Source of the DNA: Streptomyces sp. MUM 2J
Lineage (GTDB): Bacteria > Actinomycetota > Actinomycetes > Streptomycetales > Streptomycetaceae
Reading direction: 5' to 3'
Length of the DNA stretch: 64,000 nt
Assembly (NCBI RefSeq): GCF_022414535.1
Contig: NZ_JADWYM010000038.1
Coordinates: 1-64,000, forward strand
Made by a program: the position numbers and the translations under genes. Below the pieces are notes generated by a model. That model had not been told where the DNA came from, ran no database searches, and saw only the letters and a list, made by a program, of their open reading frames with translations. Each line of letters begins with the position of its first letter. Position 1 is the stretch's first letter. Below are positions 51,683-60,403 of the stretch, one piece after another.

Positions 51683-52048
51683 GTGACCGAGATTGACGCA
51701 AAGATCGATGCTCTCGTCCCCGCCTGGCTCACCCTCCCCGACATCGCCGAACAGCTCGGCGTCGAGGTGACACGTGTGCGGCAGCTGGTCAAGGAGGGCC
51801 AGCTCATCGCCGTACGCCGTGGTGAGAACCGCGCGCTGCACGTCCCTGCCGCCTTCATCGACGGGGACAAGGTCGTCAAGGGCCTGTCCGGCACCCTGAC
51901 GCTGCTGAGGGATGACGGCTTCACGGTCGAAGAGATGATCGAGTGGCTCTTCACCCCCGACCCGACCCTGCCCGGCACCCCGGCGCAGGCCCTGAGCGAG
52001 AATCGCGGCACGGAGGTGAAGCGCCGCGCCCAGGCGCTCGCCGTCTGA
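51683..52048 (+). CDS. Rv2175c-family DNA-binding protein
   Basis: The 121-residue protein has an N-terminal winged helix-turn-helix (WLTLPDIAEQLGVEVTRVRQLVKEG) and a C-terminal dimerisation part, the plan of Rv2175c. In M. tuberculosis Rv2175c is phosphorylated by the adjacent kinase PknL. Here the PASTA kinase is 4.3 kb away. An N-terminal Thr (VTEIDAKI) is available as a phospho-site. GTG 51683 follows CAGGCT by 7 nt, so leaderless expression is likely. Confidence 0.9.
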   Translation: MTEIDAKIDALVPAWLTLPDIAEQLGVEVTRVRQLVKEGQLIAVRRGENRALHVPAAFIDGDKVVKGLSGTLTLLRDDGFTVEEMIEWLFTPDPTLPGTPAQALSENRGTEVKRRAQALAV

Positions 52049-52217
52049 ACCGAATCCGCTGCATCACCGAGACGGCGTCGACGCCGTCCGGCGTACGGGC
52101 CGCGGTCCGCGTGAGCGCGGGCAGCGGCCTGGCCGCCGCTGCCCGCGCGGGCCGTGCCCTCGGGCCCGGCCGCGGCCCGTACGCCACCGACACCGCACCC
52201 ACCCGGGGGGACCACGC

Positions 52218-52871
52218 ATGCTGCACACCGACGCCCGCGCCCGGCTCGCCGACGCCCGGCTGTACCTCTGCACCGACGCGCGCAGGCGGCAGGGCGACCT
52301 CGCCGAGTTCCTGGACGCAGCCCTGGCGGGCGGTGTCGACATCGTGCAGCTGCGCGACAAGGGCATGGAGGCCGCCGAGGAGCTCCGGTACCTGGAGGTC
52401 CTCGCCGACGCCTGCCGCCGGCACGGCAGGCTCCTCGCGGTCAACGACCGCGCGGACGTCACCCACGCGGCCGGCGCCGACGTCCTCCATCTGGGCCAGG
52501 GCGACCTCCCGGTCCCCGCAGCCCGCGCGATCCTCGGCGGCGACGTCCTCGTCGGCCGCTCCACGCACTCCGCGGCCGAGGCGGAGGCCGCCGCCGTCCA
52601 GGAGGGCGTGGACTACTTCTGCACCGGCCCGTGCTGGCCGACCCCCACCAAGCCCGGCCGCCACGCCCCCGGGCTCGATCTCGTCCGCCACACGGCCGCC
52701 CTCGGCACGGACCGTCCCTGGTTCGCCATCGGCGGCATCGACCACGGCAACCTCGACCGGGTGCTCGACGCCGGTGCCCGCCGGGTGGTCGTGGTCCGCG
52801 CGATCACGGAGGCGGACGACCCCGGCGCCGCGGCGGCCGAACTGGCGAAGCGGCTCCGGCAGGACGACTGA
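52218..52871 (+). CDS. thiE: Thiamine-phosphate synthase
   Basis: The 217-residue TIM-barrel enzyme couples HMP-PP and thiazole phosphate. Motifs: LYLCTDARRRQGD (residue 14 on), VDIVQLRDKG, NDRADVTHAAGADVLHLGQ, VGRSTHS and GPCWPTPTKPGR. GGGGGGACC precedes ATG 52218. It is outside the riboswitch-controlled thiOSG operon and I see no THI element upstream. Confidence 0.95.
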   Translation: MLHTDARARLADARLYLCTDARRRQGDLAEFLDAALAGGVDIVQLRDKGMEAAEELRYLEVLADACRRHGRLLAVNDRADVTHAAGADVLHLGQGDLPVPAARAILGGDVLVGRSTHSAAEAEAAAVQEGVDYFCTGPCWPTPTKPGRHAPGLDLVRHTAALGTDRPWFAIGGIDHGNLDRVLDAGARRVVVVRAITEADDPGAAAAELAKRLRQDD

Positions 52872-52979
52872 GGGGCGCGCTCCGCGGCCGGTGTCCAAGG
52901 GATGGACAACATCCCGGCAATCCGGGCAAATCTCCGGCATTCGGTTGGGTGACCGGCGGCCCCTGGTTAACCTGCCCGT

Positions 52980-53903
52980 ATGGCCCTCGGAACCCCGTCC
53001 ACCAGGACTGATCGCGCGCGCACCGTGCACGAGATCCTCGCCGCAGGCAAGACGACCTACTCGTTCGAGTTCTACGCGCCGAAGACGCCGGCCGGCGAGC
53101 GGAACCTGTGGAACGCGCTGCGCAGGGTCGAGGCCGTGGCTCCCGACTTCGTCTCGGTGACCTACGGTGCCGGCGGCTCCACCCGCGCCACCACCGTCAA
53201 GGAGACCCAGCAGATCGTCGTGGACACCACGCTCACGCCGGTCGCCCACCTGACCGCGGTCGACCACTCGGTCGCCGAGCTGCGCAACATCATCGGCCAG
53301 TACGCCGACGCCGGCATCCGGAACATGCTGGCGGTCCGCGGCGACCCGCCCGGCGACCCCATGGGTGCGTGGGTGCCGCACCCGCAAGGGCTGACGTACG
53401 CCGCCGAACTGGTGCGTCTCATCAAGGAGTCGGGCGACTTCTGCGTCGGCGTCGCCGCCTTCCCGGAGATGCATCCGCGCTCCTCCGACTGGGACCGGGA
53501 CGTCGCGCACTTCGTCGACAAGTGCCGGGCCGGCGCCGACTACGCCATCACGCAGATGTTCTTCCACCCGGAGCCGTACCTCCGGCTGCGCGACAAGGTC
53601 GCCGCGGCCGGCTGCGAGACCCCGGTCATCCCGGAGATCCTGCCGGTGACCAGTATCAGGATGCTGGAGCGGCTGCCGAAGCTGAGCACGGCCGCCTTCC
53701 CCGACAGCCTGAAAGAACGAATCCTCACAGCCAAAGACGATCCTGCCGCTGTACGCTCCATTGGCATCGAGTTCGCCACGGAGTTCTGCGCACGGCTGCT
53801 GGCCGAGGGAGTGCCGGGTCTGCACTTCATCACGCTCAACAGCTCCACGGCGACCCTGGAAATCTACGAGAACCTGGGCCTGCACCATCCCTCGCAGGCC
53901 TAG
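52980..53903 (+). CDS. metF: Methylenetetrahydrofolate reductase
   Basis: The 307-residue flavoenzyme reduces 5,10-methylene-THF to 5-methyl-THF for methionine synthesis. SFEFYAPKTPAGERNLW, TYGAGGST, LAVRGDPPGD and QMFFHPEPYLRL are family motifs. TAACCT (52968-52973) ends 6 nt before ATG 52980, so the mRNA is probably leaderless. It is the positional counterpart of Rv2172c. Confidence 0.95.
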   Translation: MALGTPSTRTDRARTVHEILAAGKTTYSFEFYAPKTPAGERNLWNALRRVEAVAPDFVSVTYGAGGSTRATTVKETQQIVVDTTLTPVAHLTAVDHSVAELRNIIGQYADAGIRNMLAVRGDPPGDPMGAWVPHPQGLTYAAELVRLIKESGDFCVGVAAFPEMHPRSSDWDRDVAHFVDKCRAGADYAITQMFFHPEPYLRLRDKVAAAGCETPVIPEILPVTSIRMLERLPKLSTAAFPDSLKERILTAKDDPAAVRSIGIEFATEFCARLLAEGVPGLHFITLNSSTATLEIYENLGLHHPSQA

Positions 53904-53959
53904 ACCGGTCGCACAGCCATACGACACACTGCGTAGCGGCCACTGGGAGAGGGGCGTAC

Positions 53960-54982
53960 ATGGGCTGGACGGTCCTCTACATCGCGTTCGGCGTCGTCGC
54001 ACTGTGGCTGCTCGGTGAAGTGCTGCTGCAGTACAAGGCGCGGCTGCGCTGGCGGCTCCTCGCGTTCGTCGGCTTCCTCGGCGTCGTCCTCGGTGTGCTG
54101 GTCCCGTCCGTCGTCGTCATCGGGCTGGGAGCCGCCGCCTTCGCGGTCGGCCAGACCTATGTCACGCTGTCGTTCCGCCGCGGCTTCGCCTCCGGCTGGG
54201 CCGTCAGGGGACGGCCCGCCGAGAAGGGCAGGGGCCGCCGGGGCGCCGCCGGCCGCAAGGGCCCGGCCCTGGAGGTGTCCGACCTCCGGTCGTCCGGGGA
54301 CGGCCACGCCGACGACGACACGCCGGACGTCCACGGAGACCGGGACAGCGCCTCCTACGGCGGTGACGCCCACGGCGCCGACGGCTACGGCGCCGACTAC
54401 GACCGCGGTGACTACGACCGCGGTGACTACGACCGCGGTGACTACGACCGCGACGACTACGACCAGGACGACGTCTTCACCCCGGCGCGCCCGGCGGGCT
54501 CCGGCACCGCCGACGCGGTCTACCAGCCGCAGCCGCTGCCCGAGGACACCGGCTCCTACGGCGTCTACGGCGACCCGGCCCACGCCGCCGCCCAGCCGCA
54601 GGACGAGTACGCGACCGCCGCCCAGGGCACCGACCAGGCCTACGGATACGACGGCTACTCCGGCTACGGCCAGTACGGCTACGACAGCTCGGATCAGCAG
54701 CAGTACGCCGCCTACTCCGACCCGTACATCGGCACCCAGACCTACGGCGGTGCCTCCTACGACGGCACCTACGGCGGCCAGGGATACGACCAGCAGGGCT
54801 ACGGACAGGACCCGTACGCGACCGGCGGCCAGGCCCAGACCCCGCCCGGCGGAACCTGGGTCCCGCAGCAACGCACCGACGAGTCCTACGACGGCGAGCA
54901 GCCGGCCGAGCAGCCCTACCCGTACCAACAAGGCGAAGGGCAGGGCAACGGCACCGGCTACGGCGAGCAGTACCGTTTCTGA
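53960..54982 (+). CDS. Membrane protein with long Tyr/Gly/Gln/Asp-rich tail
   Basis: The 340-residue protein has two or three N-terminal membrane helices (about 2-20, 30-52 and 55-75), a basic linker (about 80-105), then about 235 residues of low complexity rich in Tyr, Gly, Gln and Asp. Within the tail, DYDRG repeats occur four to five times (about residues 146-169). The C-terminus resembles phase-separating or cell-surface tails. No catalytic motif was seen. ATG 53960 follows GAGAGGGGCG. It lies after metF and may be co-transcribed. Confidence 0.82.
   Translation: MGWTVLYIAFGVVALWLLGEVLLQYKARLRWRLLAFVGFLGVVLGVLVPSVVVIGLGAAAFAVGQTYVTLSFRRGFASGWAVRGRPAEKGRGRRGAAGRKGPALEVSDLRSSGDGHADDDTPDVHGDRDSASYGGDAHGADGYGADYDRGDYDRGDYDRGDYDRDDYDQDDVFTPARPAGSGTADAVYQPQPLPEDTGSYGVYGDPAHAAAQPQDEYATAAQGTDQAYGYDGYSGYGQYGYDSSDQQQYAAYSDPYIGTQTYGGASYDGTYGGQGYDQQGYGQDPYATGGQAQTPPGGTWVPQQRTDESYDGEQPAEQPYPYQQGEGQGNGTGYGEQYRF
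54395..54467 (+). repeat. 15-bp tandem repeat coding for DYDRG
   Basis: GACTACGACCGCGGT is present in three perfect copies (54395-54439), followed by two diverged copies (54440-54467). Such an array can change copy number by slippage and keep the frame. Confidence 0.9.
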
Positions 54983-55019
54983 GCTCTACGCGGGTCCACC
55001 GCACGCCCCCGGCGGCCCC

Positions 55020-56531
55020 TCACCGGGAGCCCCGGAACTCCGGCCCCTCGACGATCAGCCCGGCGACCAGCGCTCCCGACATGCCACTGTGGGGGAGACC
55101 TCCGCCAGGGTGCGACCAGCCTCCGACGCGGTACAGGCCGGGCAGCCGCGTGGTGTTGGCGGCATGCAGGAAGCGGCCGTCCCCCGCGGCGAGAGCGGGA
55201 GCGGGTACCGCCCCGTGGTGGGCGCCCGTCTCCTCCCCGGTGTGCCCGGGAGTACGCGCCTCGTGCCACAGCAGGCGCTCCCGGAGGTCCGGCAGCGCGG
55301 GCCGGGCCGCCTCCAGGAGGAGGTCCGTCCAGTGGCGGACCCGCTCCCCGTCCTCCCACGCGCCGTCCGCCGGCGCCACGGCGGACACCACCGCGGACTC
55401 GTGCGCGCCGTCCGGACGCAGCGCCGGGTCGTCGGGCCGCAGCACGGTGACGGTGGGGCGGCCGGCCCCGTCGACGCCGGAGGACGCCGCGAAGGCCGGC
55501 TCGGCCCCGCGGTCCGGTGCGTGGACGACCGTGCGGTGTGCGGCACCCGGCTCCCGCTCGCCGCGCAGGGCCAGCAGAAGCGTGAACCGCCCGGTCGCCA
55601 CCGGGGAGGCCCGGACGTCACCGTCACCGTCCCCGTCCAGCGGGCGCCCGGTCAGGTCCCGCAGCCGCACCGGGTCCACGCCGGCCACGACATGGTCGGC
55701 CCCGGCCACCGTCCCGTCGGCCAGTTCCACCCCCGCCGCCCGGCCGTCCTTCCCGACGACGGCGGTGACCTCGGCGCCGAAGGCGAACTCGACCCTGCGG
55801 GCCACGCACCGCTCGTACACGGCACGCGCCAGCTCCCGCATGCCGCCCCGCACGTACCACATGCCGAAGGCGTGCTCCAGGTACGGCAGCACGGCCGCGC
55901 TCGCCGGAGCGGTCCGCGGATCGAGGCCGTGGGCCAGGGCATGGCTCTCCAGCAGGCATGCCAGGCGCTCGTCCCGCAGTTCCCACGCGCCGATCTCGTG
56001 CAGCGTCCCCGCGCGGCGCGTGCGCAGCAGCCGCTTGTGCGGAACCGCGGGATACGGCTCCCGCTCGGCCAGCACCTGCCAGTTCGGCCACAGCGGCTCC
56101 TCCAGCAGGGGGCGCCGGGTGCGGTCCCACGCCTCGCGCGCCCGGACCAGGAAATCGCCCCAGCGCCGGCCCGCGCCCGCTCCCAGCGACTCGTCCAGAG
56201 CGGCGACCACACCCGCGCGTGAGGCGTTCGGCAGCGACACCCGGGTGCCGTCCGCGAAGACGTGGCACGACGACGGGTCGACCTGCCCCAGGTCGACGCA
56301 TGCTTCGAGGGGCTCCTTGCCGGTCTTGACGAAGAGATCCCGCCAGACCGCGGGCAGCGGCAGCAGACCGGGCCCGGTGTCGAAGCCGAAGCCGTCCCGC
56401 TCGTAGCGGCGCACCCCACCGCCGTACGTCTGCGTCCGCTCGTGGACCACCACCCGGTGGCCCGCGACAGCCAGCCGGGCGGCTGCCGCCATGGCGCCCA
56501 TGCCGGCGCCGATCACCGCAATCCGTGCCAT
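55020..56531 (-). CDS. Phytoene desaturase-like FAD/NAD(P)-binding oxidoreductase
   Basis: The 503-residue flavoprotein of the CrtI/phytoene dehydrogenase family begins with the dinucleotide-binding VIGAGMGAMAAAARLAVAGHRVVVHERTQTYGG. The C-terminal FAD motif is GLYRVGGWSHPGGGLPHSGMSGALVAG. No carotenoid cluster is nearby, so a carotenoid substrate is not certain; related proteins act on other lipids and prenyl compounds. ATG 56531 is used. The preceding 385-nt intergenic region includes a MacR-box-like site. Confidence 0.85.
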   Translation of the reverse strand: MARIAVIGAGMGAMAAAARLAVAGHRVVVHERTQTYGGGVRRYERDGFGFDTGPGLLPLPAVWRDLFVKTGKEPLEACVDLGQVDPSSCHVFADGTRVSLPNASRAGVVAALDESLGAGAGRRWGDFLVRAREAWDRTRRPLLEEPLWPNWQVLAEREPYPAVPHKRLLRTRRAGTLHEIGAWELRDERLACLLESHALAHGLDPRTAPASAAVLPYLEHAFGMWYVRGGMRELARAVYERCVARRVEFAFGAEVTAVVGKDGRAAGVELADGTVAGADHVVAGVDPVRLRDLTGRPLDGDGDGDVRASPVATGRFTLLLALRGEREPGAAHRTVVHAPDRGAEPAFAASSGVDGAGRPTVTVLRPDDPALRPDGAHESAVVSAVAPADGAWEDGERVRHWTDLLLEAARPALPDLRERLLWHEARTPGHTGEETGAHHGAVPAPALAAGDGRFLHAANTTRLPGLYRVGGWSHPGGGLPHSGMSGALVAGLIVEGPEFRGSR

Positions 56532-56625
56532 GCCCGCGACCCTATCCGCCGCCGCTCGCACCGGGGCCACGGCGGTCCGGCGGCGGCCCGCCGGTGGGGT
56601 GGGCCCGGGGCCGAGCACCCAGTAC

Positions 56626-56641
56626 TGAGTATCCGTACCTA
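56626..56641. promoter_or_regulatory. MacR-box-like site in a gene-poor interval
   Basis: TGAGTAT-CC-GTACCTA resembles the recalled MacR box TGAGTAC-N2-GTACTCA at 11 of 14 fixed positions. It lies 95-110 nt upstream of the CrtI-like gene. AGGAGGTGAG and ATG 56651 follow on the plus strand, but the frame from that ATG has no recognisable product and runs antisense into the TetR gene. The rest of 56532-56916 shows no gene I can support. Confidence 0.45.
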
Positions 56642-56916
56642 GGAGGTGAGATGAGTACCCGCGCGGATGGGATCGGACCCGGGCGGACGAGAAGGTGGAG
56701 GCACGGAGACAGGGCACGGCTCCGGCACCGGCGACACGGGGCGCCGGAACGGAGCCGCCCTCGATCCGCTCCTTCCGCCGGCCCGACCGGCGGGAGCGAG
56801 GCACGGGGGAACCCACAGGAACGACCGCCACGGGGGTTCCGCGGGGGAACGCACAGGGCGCCGGTCCGACGGCCCGCGGGGGACGCGGCGATCGGACCGG
56901 CGCTCTCGCATGCCCG

Positions 56917-57543
56917 TCAGGGGCGTCCGCTCACCCGCCCCTGGAGCAGGCGGGACAGGGCGGCGTGGACGTCGTCCAGGGAGCGCTCCGGCTGGAAGGA
57001 CTTCCAGTCCAGGGCGGCCACCAGGACCATGCCGACCAGCGCGGCGGCGGTCAGCTGGATGTCGATCTCGTCGCTGAACTCACCGTTCGCCACACCCTCG
57101 CGCAGTACCCCCTCGACGACCGCGACCGCCTCCTGGCGCACCACCATGAGCGTGGACTGCCAGGCCCGGTTGGTGCGCCACAGCTCGGCCACGTACAGCT
57201 GGGTGAAGGCCGGGTAGCGGTCGATGAAGACGAGCCCCGCGCGGACCATCGCGTCCAGCGCGTCCACGGTGGAGCCGCCCTCCCCGGCCGTGCGCTCCGC
57301 AGCCTCCCGCAGGGAGGCGGTCAGCAGCCCCACGCCGTGCCGCAGCAGTTCCTCGAAGAGGACCGACTTGCTCGCGAAGTTGTAGTAGACGGTGCCTTTG
57401 GCCACGCCGGCCCGCTCGGCGATCTCGTCCACCGTGGTGGCGGAGAAGCCCTGCTCGGCGATGAGCGTGACGGCCGCCTCGTAGAGCTTCTGCCGGGTGG
57501 CCTCGCGGCGGGTGCTGCCGCCCGACGTCGTGCTGCGTTCCAT
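56917..57543 (-). CDS. TetR/AcrR family transcriptional regulator
   Basis: The 208-residue protein has the TetR helix-turn-helix (about residues 16-62: LYEAAVTLIAEQGFSATTVDEIAERAGVAKGTVYYNF) and a C-terminal ligand-binding helical domain. It is last in the ABC-YhgE-TetR operon. A 26-bp dyad upstream of the first gene of that operon is the obvious target, so it probably represses its own operon until an effector binds. ATG 57543; no other start is sensible. Confidence 0.94.
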   Translation of the reverse strand: MERSTTSGGSTRREATRQKLYEAAVTLIAEQGFSATTVDEIAERAGVAKGTVYYNFASKSVLFEELLRHGVGLLTASLREAAERTAGEGGSTVDALDAMVRAGLVFIDRYPAFTQLYVAELWRTNRAWQSTLMVVRQEAVAVVEGVLREGVANGEFSDEIDIQLTAAALVGMVLVAALDWKSFQPERSLDDVHAALSRLLQGRVSGRP

Positions 57544-57578
57544 GGCCCCGATTGTCACAGGAACGCCCGCGCGTGGGG

Positions 57579-59663
57579 TCACAGGCTCAGCTCCGGATGC
57601 AATCGGTCGAGCGTCCACACCTGGCGGCGGCGTGCCGACAGCGCGGTGAGCGCGAGGGCGCCCGCGGTGAAGGCGACCAGTACCGCGCAGGCCGTCCACA
57701 CCGGGCCCAGTCCGCCGCCGGTGACGAGGCGGCGCAGGGCCTGGACGACGTAGCTCATCGGCAGGAAGGGATGGACGGCGTTGAAGAAGTCCGGTGATGT
57801 CTGCACCGGGTAGGTGCCGCCCGCCGAGGTCAGCTGGAGCATCAGCAGGGCGAGCACGAGGATCCGGCCCGCCGCGCCGAAGCGCGCGTTCAGCCACTGC
57901 ACGATCGCCGCGAAGCAGGCCGTCACCAGGAACAGGAAGGCCACCGTCCCGGCCGCCCGGGCCGGCTCCAGCCCGATCGCCCAGTGCAGCACCGCCATCA
58001 GGGCCGCCGTCTGCAGCACCCCGATCGCCGCCACCGGGAGCCAGCCCGCCAGCGCGATCCGCCAGGCGGGGGCGCCCGCGGCGAGCGCGCGCCGGTTCAT
58101 CGGTGCGATCAGCATGTAGGCCACCATGGCGCCCACCCAGAGCGACAGCGGGATGAAGTACGGGGCGAAGCCGGTGCCGTAGTTGGGTGCCCTGTGCAGG
58201 TCCTGAGCGGCGAGCTGGACCGGGTCGGCCATGACGCCGGTGCGCCGGTCGCGCTCCTGCCCGTCGTAGTCGGGGATCCGCTCGGCGCCGTCGTGCAGCC
58301 CGCCGGCGAGCTTGCCGGAGCCGTCGACCAGTTTGTACATGCCCCCGTTGAGCGTTTCGGCGCCCGCCCTGAGCCGGCCGACGCCCCGGTCGAGGTCGGA
58401 CGCGCCCTTCTTCGCCGTGCCCAGGCCGGTGTGCAGGGCCTTCGCTCCCCTGGCGACCTCGGCGGCACCGCTGTCGAGGGCGTTGATCTTCTCGACGGCG
58501 TCGTCCAGGTCCTCCGACAGGTGCGGGGCGCGGGCGGCGAGCGCGTCGGCCTGCTTCTCGAGCGTGGCCAGGTCGGCGTCGAGCTTCTTCAGGTCGCCGT
58601 CCTCGTCGGCGATCAGCGTGTTGAGGTCGTCGGCGATCGTCGCCACGTCCGCGGCGCCCTGCGCCGCCTTCTTCAGGTCGGCGCAGGCGGGGTCGGGCAG
58701 CACGGCCTCCTCGCAGCGCCGCCGGTAGACGGCGCTCAGCCCGTCGGCGGCCAGATGGGCGCCCCTGGCGGCGACCGGGGCCTTCTCGACCAGGGTGTCG
58801 AGGTTGTGCCGGATCCCGGCGGCAGAGTCGGCCACCAGCCGGGCCGTGTCCCCGATGGTCTTCTCGTTGTCCTTCAGGAACGGGCCCACCCGGTCCGCGG
58901 TCCCGTTGACGCGCTCGGCGAGCGTACGGGTGCCTGCGGCGACCTGCGCCGCGCCGTCCTCCAGGTCGCCCGCGCCCCGGTGGAGCTTCTTCAGGCCCCC
59001 GGAGAGCTCGCCGCTGCCGTCCTCGGCGTCCCTCAGGCCGTCGGCGAGGTCCTTGGAGCCCTTCTCCGCCCGGCCGATGCCGCTGCTGAGCCGGTCGGCG
59101 CCGTCGGCCGCCTCGACGGTGGCACCGTGGATGTCGGAGAACGAGATGAAGATCCGGTCCAGGAAGGACCGCGCCGTCTTCGTGGACGCGGCCGTGCGCA
59201 CCTCGCTGAAGACCGTCCGGGAGATCTGCCCGACGATGTAGTTGTTCGCGTCGTTGGTGCGTACCTGCAGGGCGCCCGTCTCGGGCGAGGCTCCCGAGCT
59301 GGAGGCGATCCGCGCACTGAAGTCGGACGGCATCGTCAGCGACAGGTAGTACGTGCCGTCCTCGACACCCTTGCGCGCCTGCTCGGCGTCGACCTCGTGC
59401 CACTCGAAGGTCCGCGACTCCAGCAGCCGGCCGGTGATGTCGTCGCCCGCGGTGATCCGCTTTCCGTCCACGCTCGCGCCCCGGTCGGCGTTGACGAGCG
59501 CCACGGGGACGCGGTCCAGGCGGCCGTAGGGGTCCCAGAAGGACCACAGGTACAGCGCGCCGTAGAGCAGGGGCAGCAGCAGGAGGGCGACGAGGGCGGC
59601 GCGGGGGAGTCTCCCGCGGCCGAAGCGCCGCAGCTCAAGCGCGGCCAGTCGGGGCGAGCGCAT
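57579..59663 (-). CDS. YhgE/Pip-type ABC-2 membrane protein
   Basis: The 694-residue protein has one N-terminal helix (about 22-44), a long extracellular region of about 450 residues with repeated helical heptads (KDLADGLRDAEDGSGELSGG-type repeats) and a C-terminal block of five to six membrane helices (about 475-680). This is the YhgE/Pip layout, used by exporters or phage-receptor-like proteins. It overlaps the upstream ABC ATPase by 29 nt, indicating one transporter. The substrate is unknown. Confidence 0.9.
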   Translation of the reverse strand: MRSPRLAALELRRFGRGRLPRAALVALLLLPLLYGALYLWSFWDPYGRLDRVPVALVNADRGASVDGKRITAGDDITGRLLESRTFEWHEVDAEQARKGVEDGTYYLSLTMPSDFSARIASSSGASPETGALQVRTNDANNYIVGQISRTVFSEVRTAASTKTARSFLDRIFISFSDIHGATVEAADGADRLSSGIGRAEKGSKDLADGLRDAEDGSGELSGGLKKLHRGAGDLEDGAAQVAAGTRTLAERVNGTADRVGPFLKDNEKTIGDTARLVADSAAGIRHNLDTLVEKAPVAARGAHLAADGLSAVYRRRCEEAVLPDPACADLKKAAQGAADVATIADDLNTLIADEDGDLKKLDADLATLEKQADALAARAPHLSEDLDDAVEKINALDSGAAEVARGAKALHTGLGTAKKGASDLDRGVGRLRAGAETLNGGMYKLVDGSGKLAGGLHDGAERIPDYDGQERDRRTGVMADPVQLAAQDLHRAPNYGTGFAPYFIPLSLWVGAMVAYMLIAPMNRRALAAGAPAWRIALAGWLPVAAIGVLQTAALMAVLHWAIGLEPARAAGTVAFLFLVTACFAAIVQWLNARFGAAGRILVLALLMLQLTSAGGTYPVQTSPDFFNAVHPFLPMSYVVQALRRLVTGGGLGPVWTACAVLVAFTAGALALTALSARRRQVWTLDRLHPELSL

Positions 59664-60378
59664 CCGCCGTTTCCCTCCCCTCGGGGGTGCTTGCGGCCGC
59701 GGTGGAGACGGCGACGGCGCCCTCGGGTGCCTCGCTGCACACCGCGACGACCGTCGTGCCCGCCTCGGCGACCGAGCGGAGCAGCGACCAGGCCTCGGCG
59801 CGTTCTGCGTCCGACAGCTTCAGGTCCGTGTCGTCGACCCCGAGCAGCCGTGGGCGGCCGATCAGCGCGAGGGCGACCGACAGCCGCAGCGCCTCGATCC
59901 GCTCCAGATCGCGTACGGCGGTGCGGGAACCCTTGGGCAGGGCCTCCCGGTCGAGCCCGGCGGCGCTCAGTGCGGCGTCGACCCGTTGCCGCGTCTCGGC
60001 CGAGCGCTCGGCGCGCGGGCGCAGCAGCCCCCGCAGGGAGTCCCCGAAGCGGCGCTGGAGCAGCGCCCGCTCGTGCAGGTGCTCCCCGACGGTCAGGGCC
60101 GGGTCGAGGTCGCTGACGCCCGGCACGTGCGCCAGCCCGCTGATGCGGCGGACGGCGGCCATCTGCCGGGGCAGCTTCAGGCCGTCCACGGCAGCCGTGC
60201 CCTCGGTGGGGCGCATCCGCCCGGTGAGTGCGAGCAGCAGGCAGGTGCGTCCGGAGCCGGACGGTCCTGCCACCGCGATCAGCGAACCGGGCTCCGCGGT
60301 GATGTCGACACCGCGGAAGGCCCAGCCGCGGGGACCCGAAAGCCCGAGGTTGTCGGCGACGACGCCGGCTCCGGCCAC
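59635..60378 (-). CDS. ABC transporter ATP-binding protein with degenerate motifs
   Basis: The 247-residue protein has a good Walker A, GPSGSGRT (residues 38-45), but no LSGGQ signature (the place reads VRDLERIEALRLS). The Walker B-like PRLLGVDDTD lacks the usual catalytic Glu (Asp instead). It pairs with the YhgE-like protein encoded downstream with a 29-nt overlap. Either ATP hydrolysis is slow, or it acts more as a switch. GTG 60378 is chosen because GGGGGTGGGAC lies upstream; the dyad operator lies 26-51 nt before it. Confidence 0.85.
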   Translation of the reverse strand: MAGAGVVADNLGLSGPRGWAFRGVDITAEPGSLIAVAGPSGSGRTCLLLALTGRMRPTEGTAAVDGLKLPRQMAAVRRISGLAHVPGVSDLDPALTVGEHLHERALLQRRFGDSLRGLLRPRAERSAETRQRVDAALSAAGLDREALPKGSRTAVRDLERIEALRLSVALALIGRPRLLGVDDTDLKLSDAERAEAWSLLRSVAEAGTTVVAVCSEAPEGAVAVSTAAASTPEGRETADALAPTGRA

Positions 60379-60403
60379 AGTCCCACCCCCGTTCCGGAAC
60401 CAC

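Noticed and set aside
54395..54467. Tandem repeats as a CRISPR array
   Set aside because: The units are contiguous, 15 bp, in frame and without spacers, and lie inside a coding sequence. No cas genes are near.
56651..57217. Plus-strand gene starting at ATG 56651 behind AGGAGGTGAG
   Set aside because: The ribosome site is good, but the frame is Arg-rich, has no domain and continues antisense through the TetR gene. It is kept only as a possible relic or short transcript.
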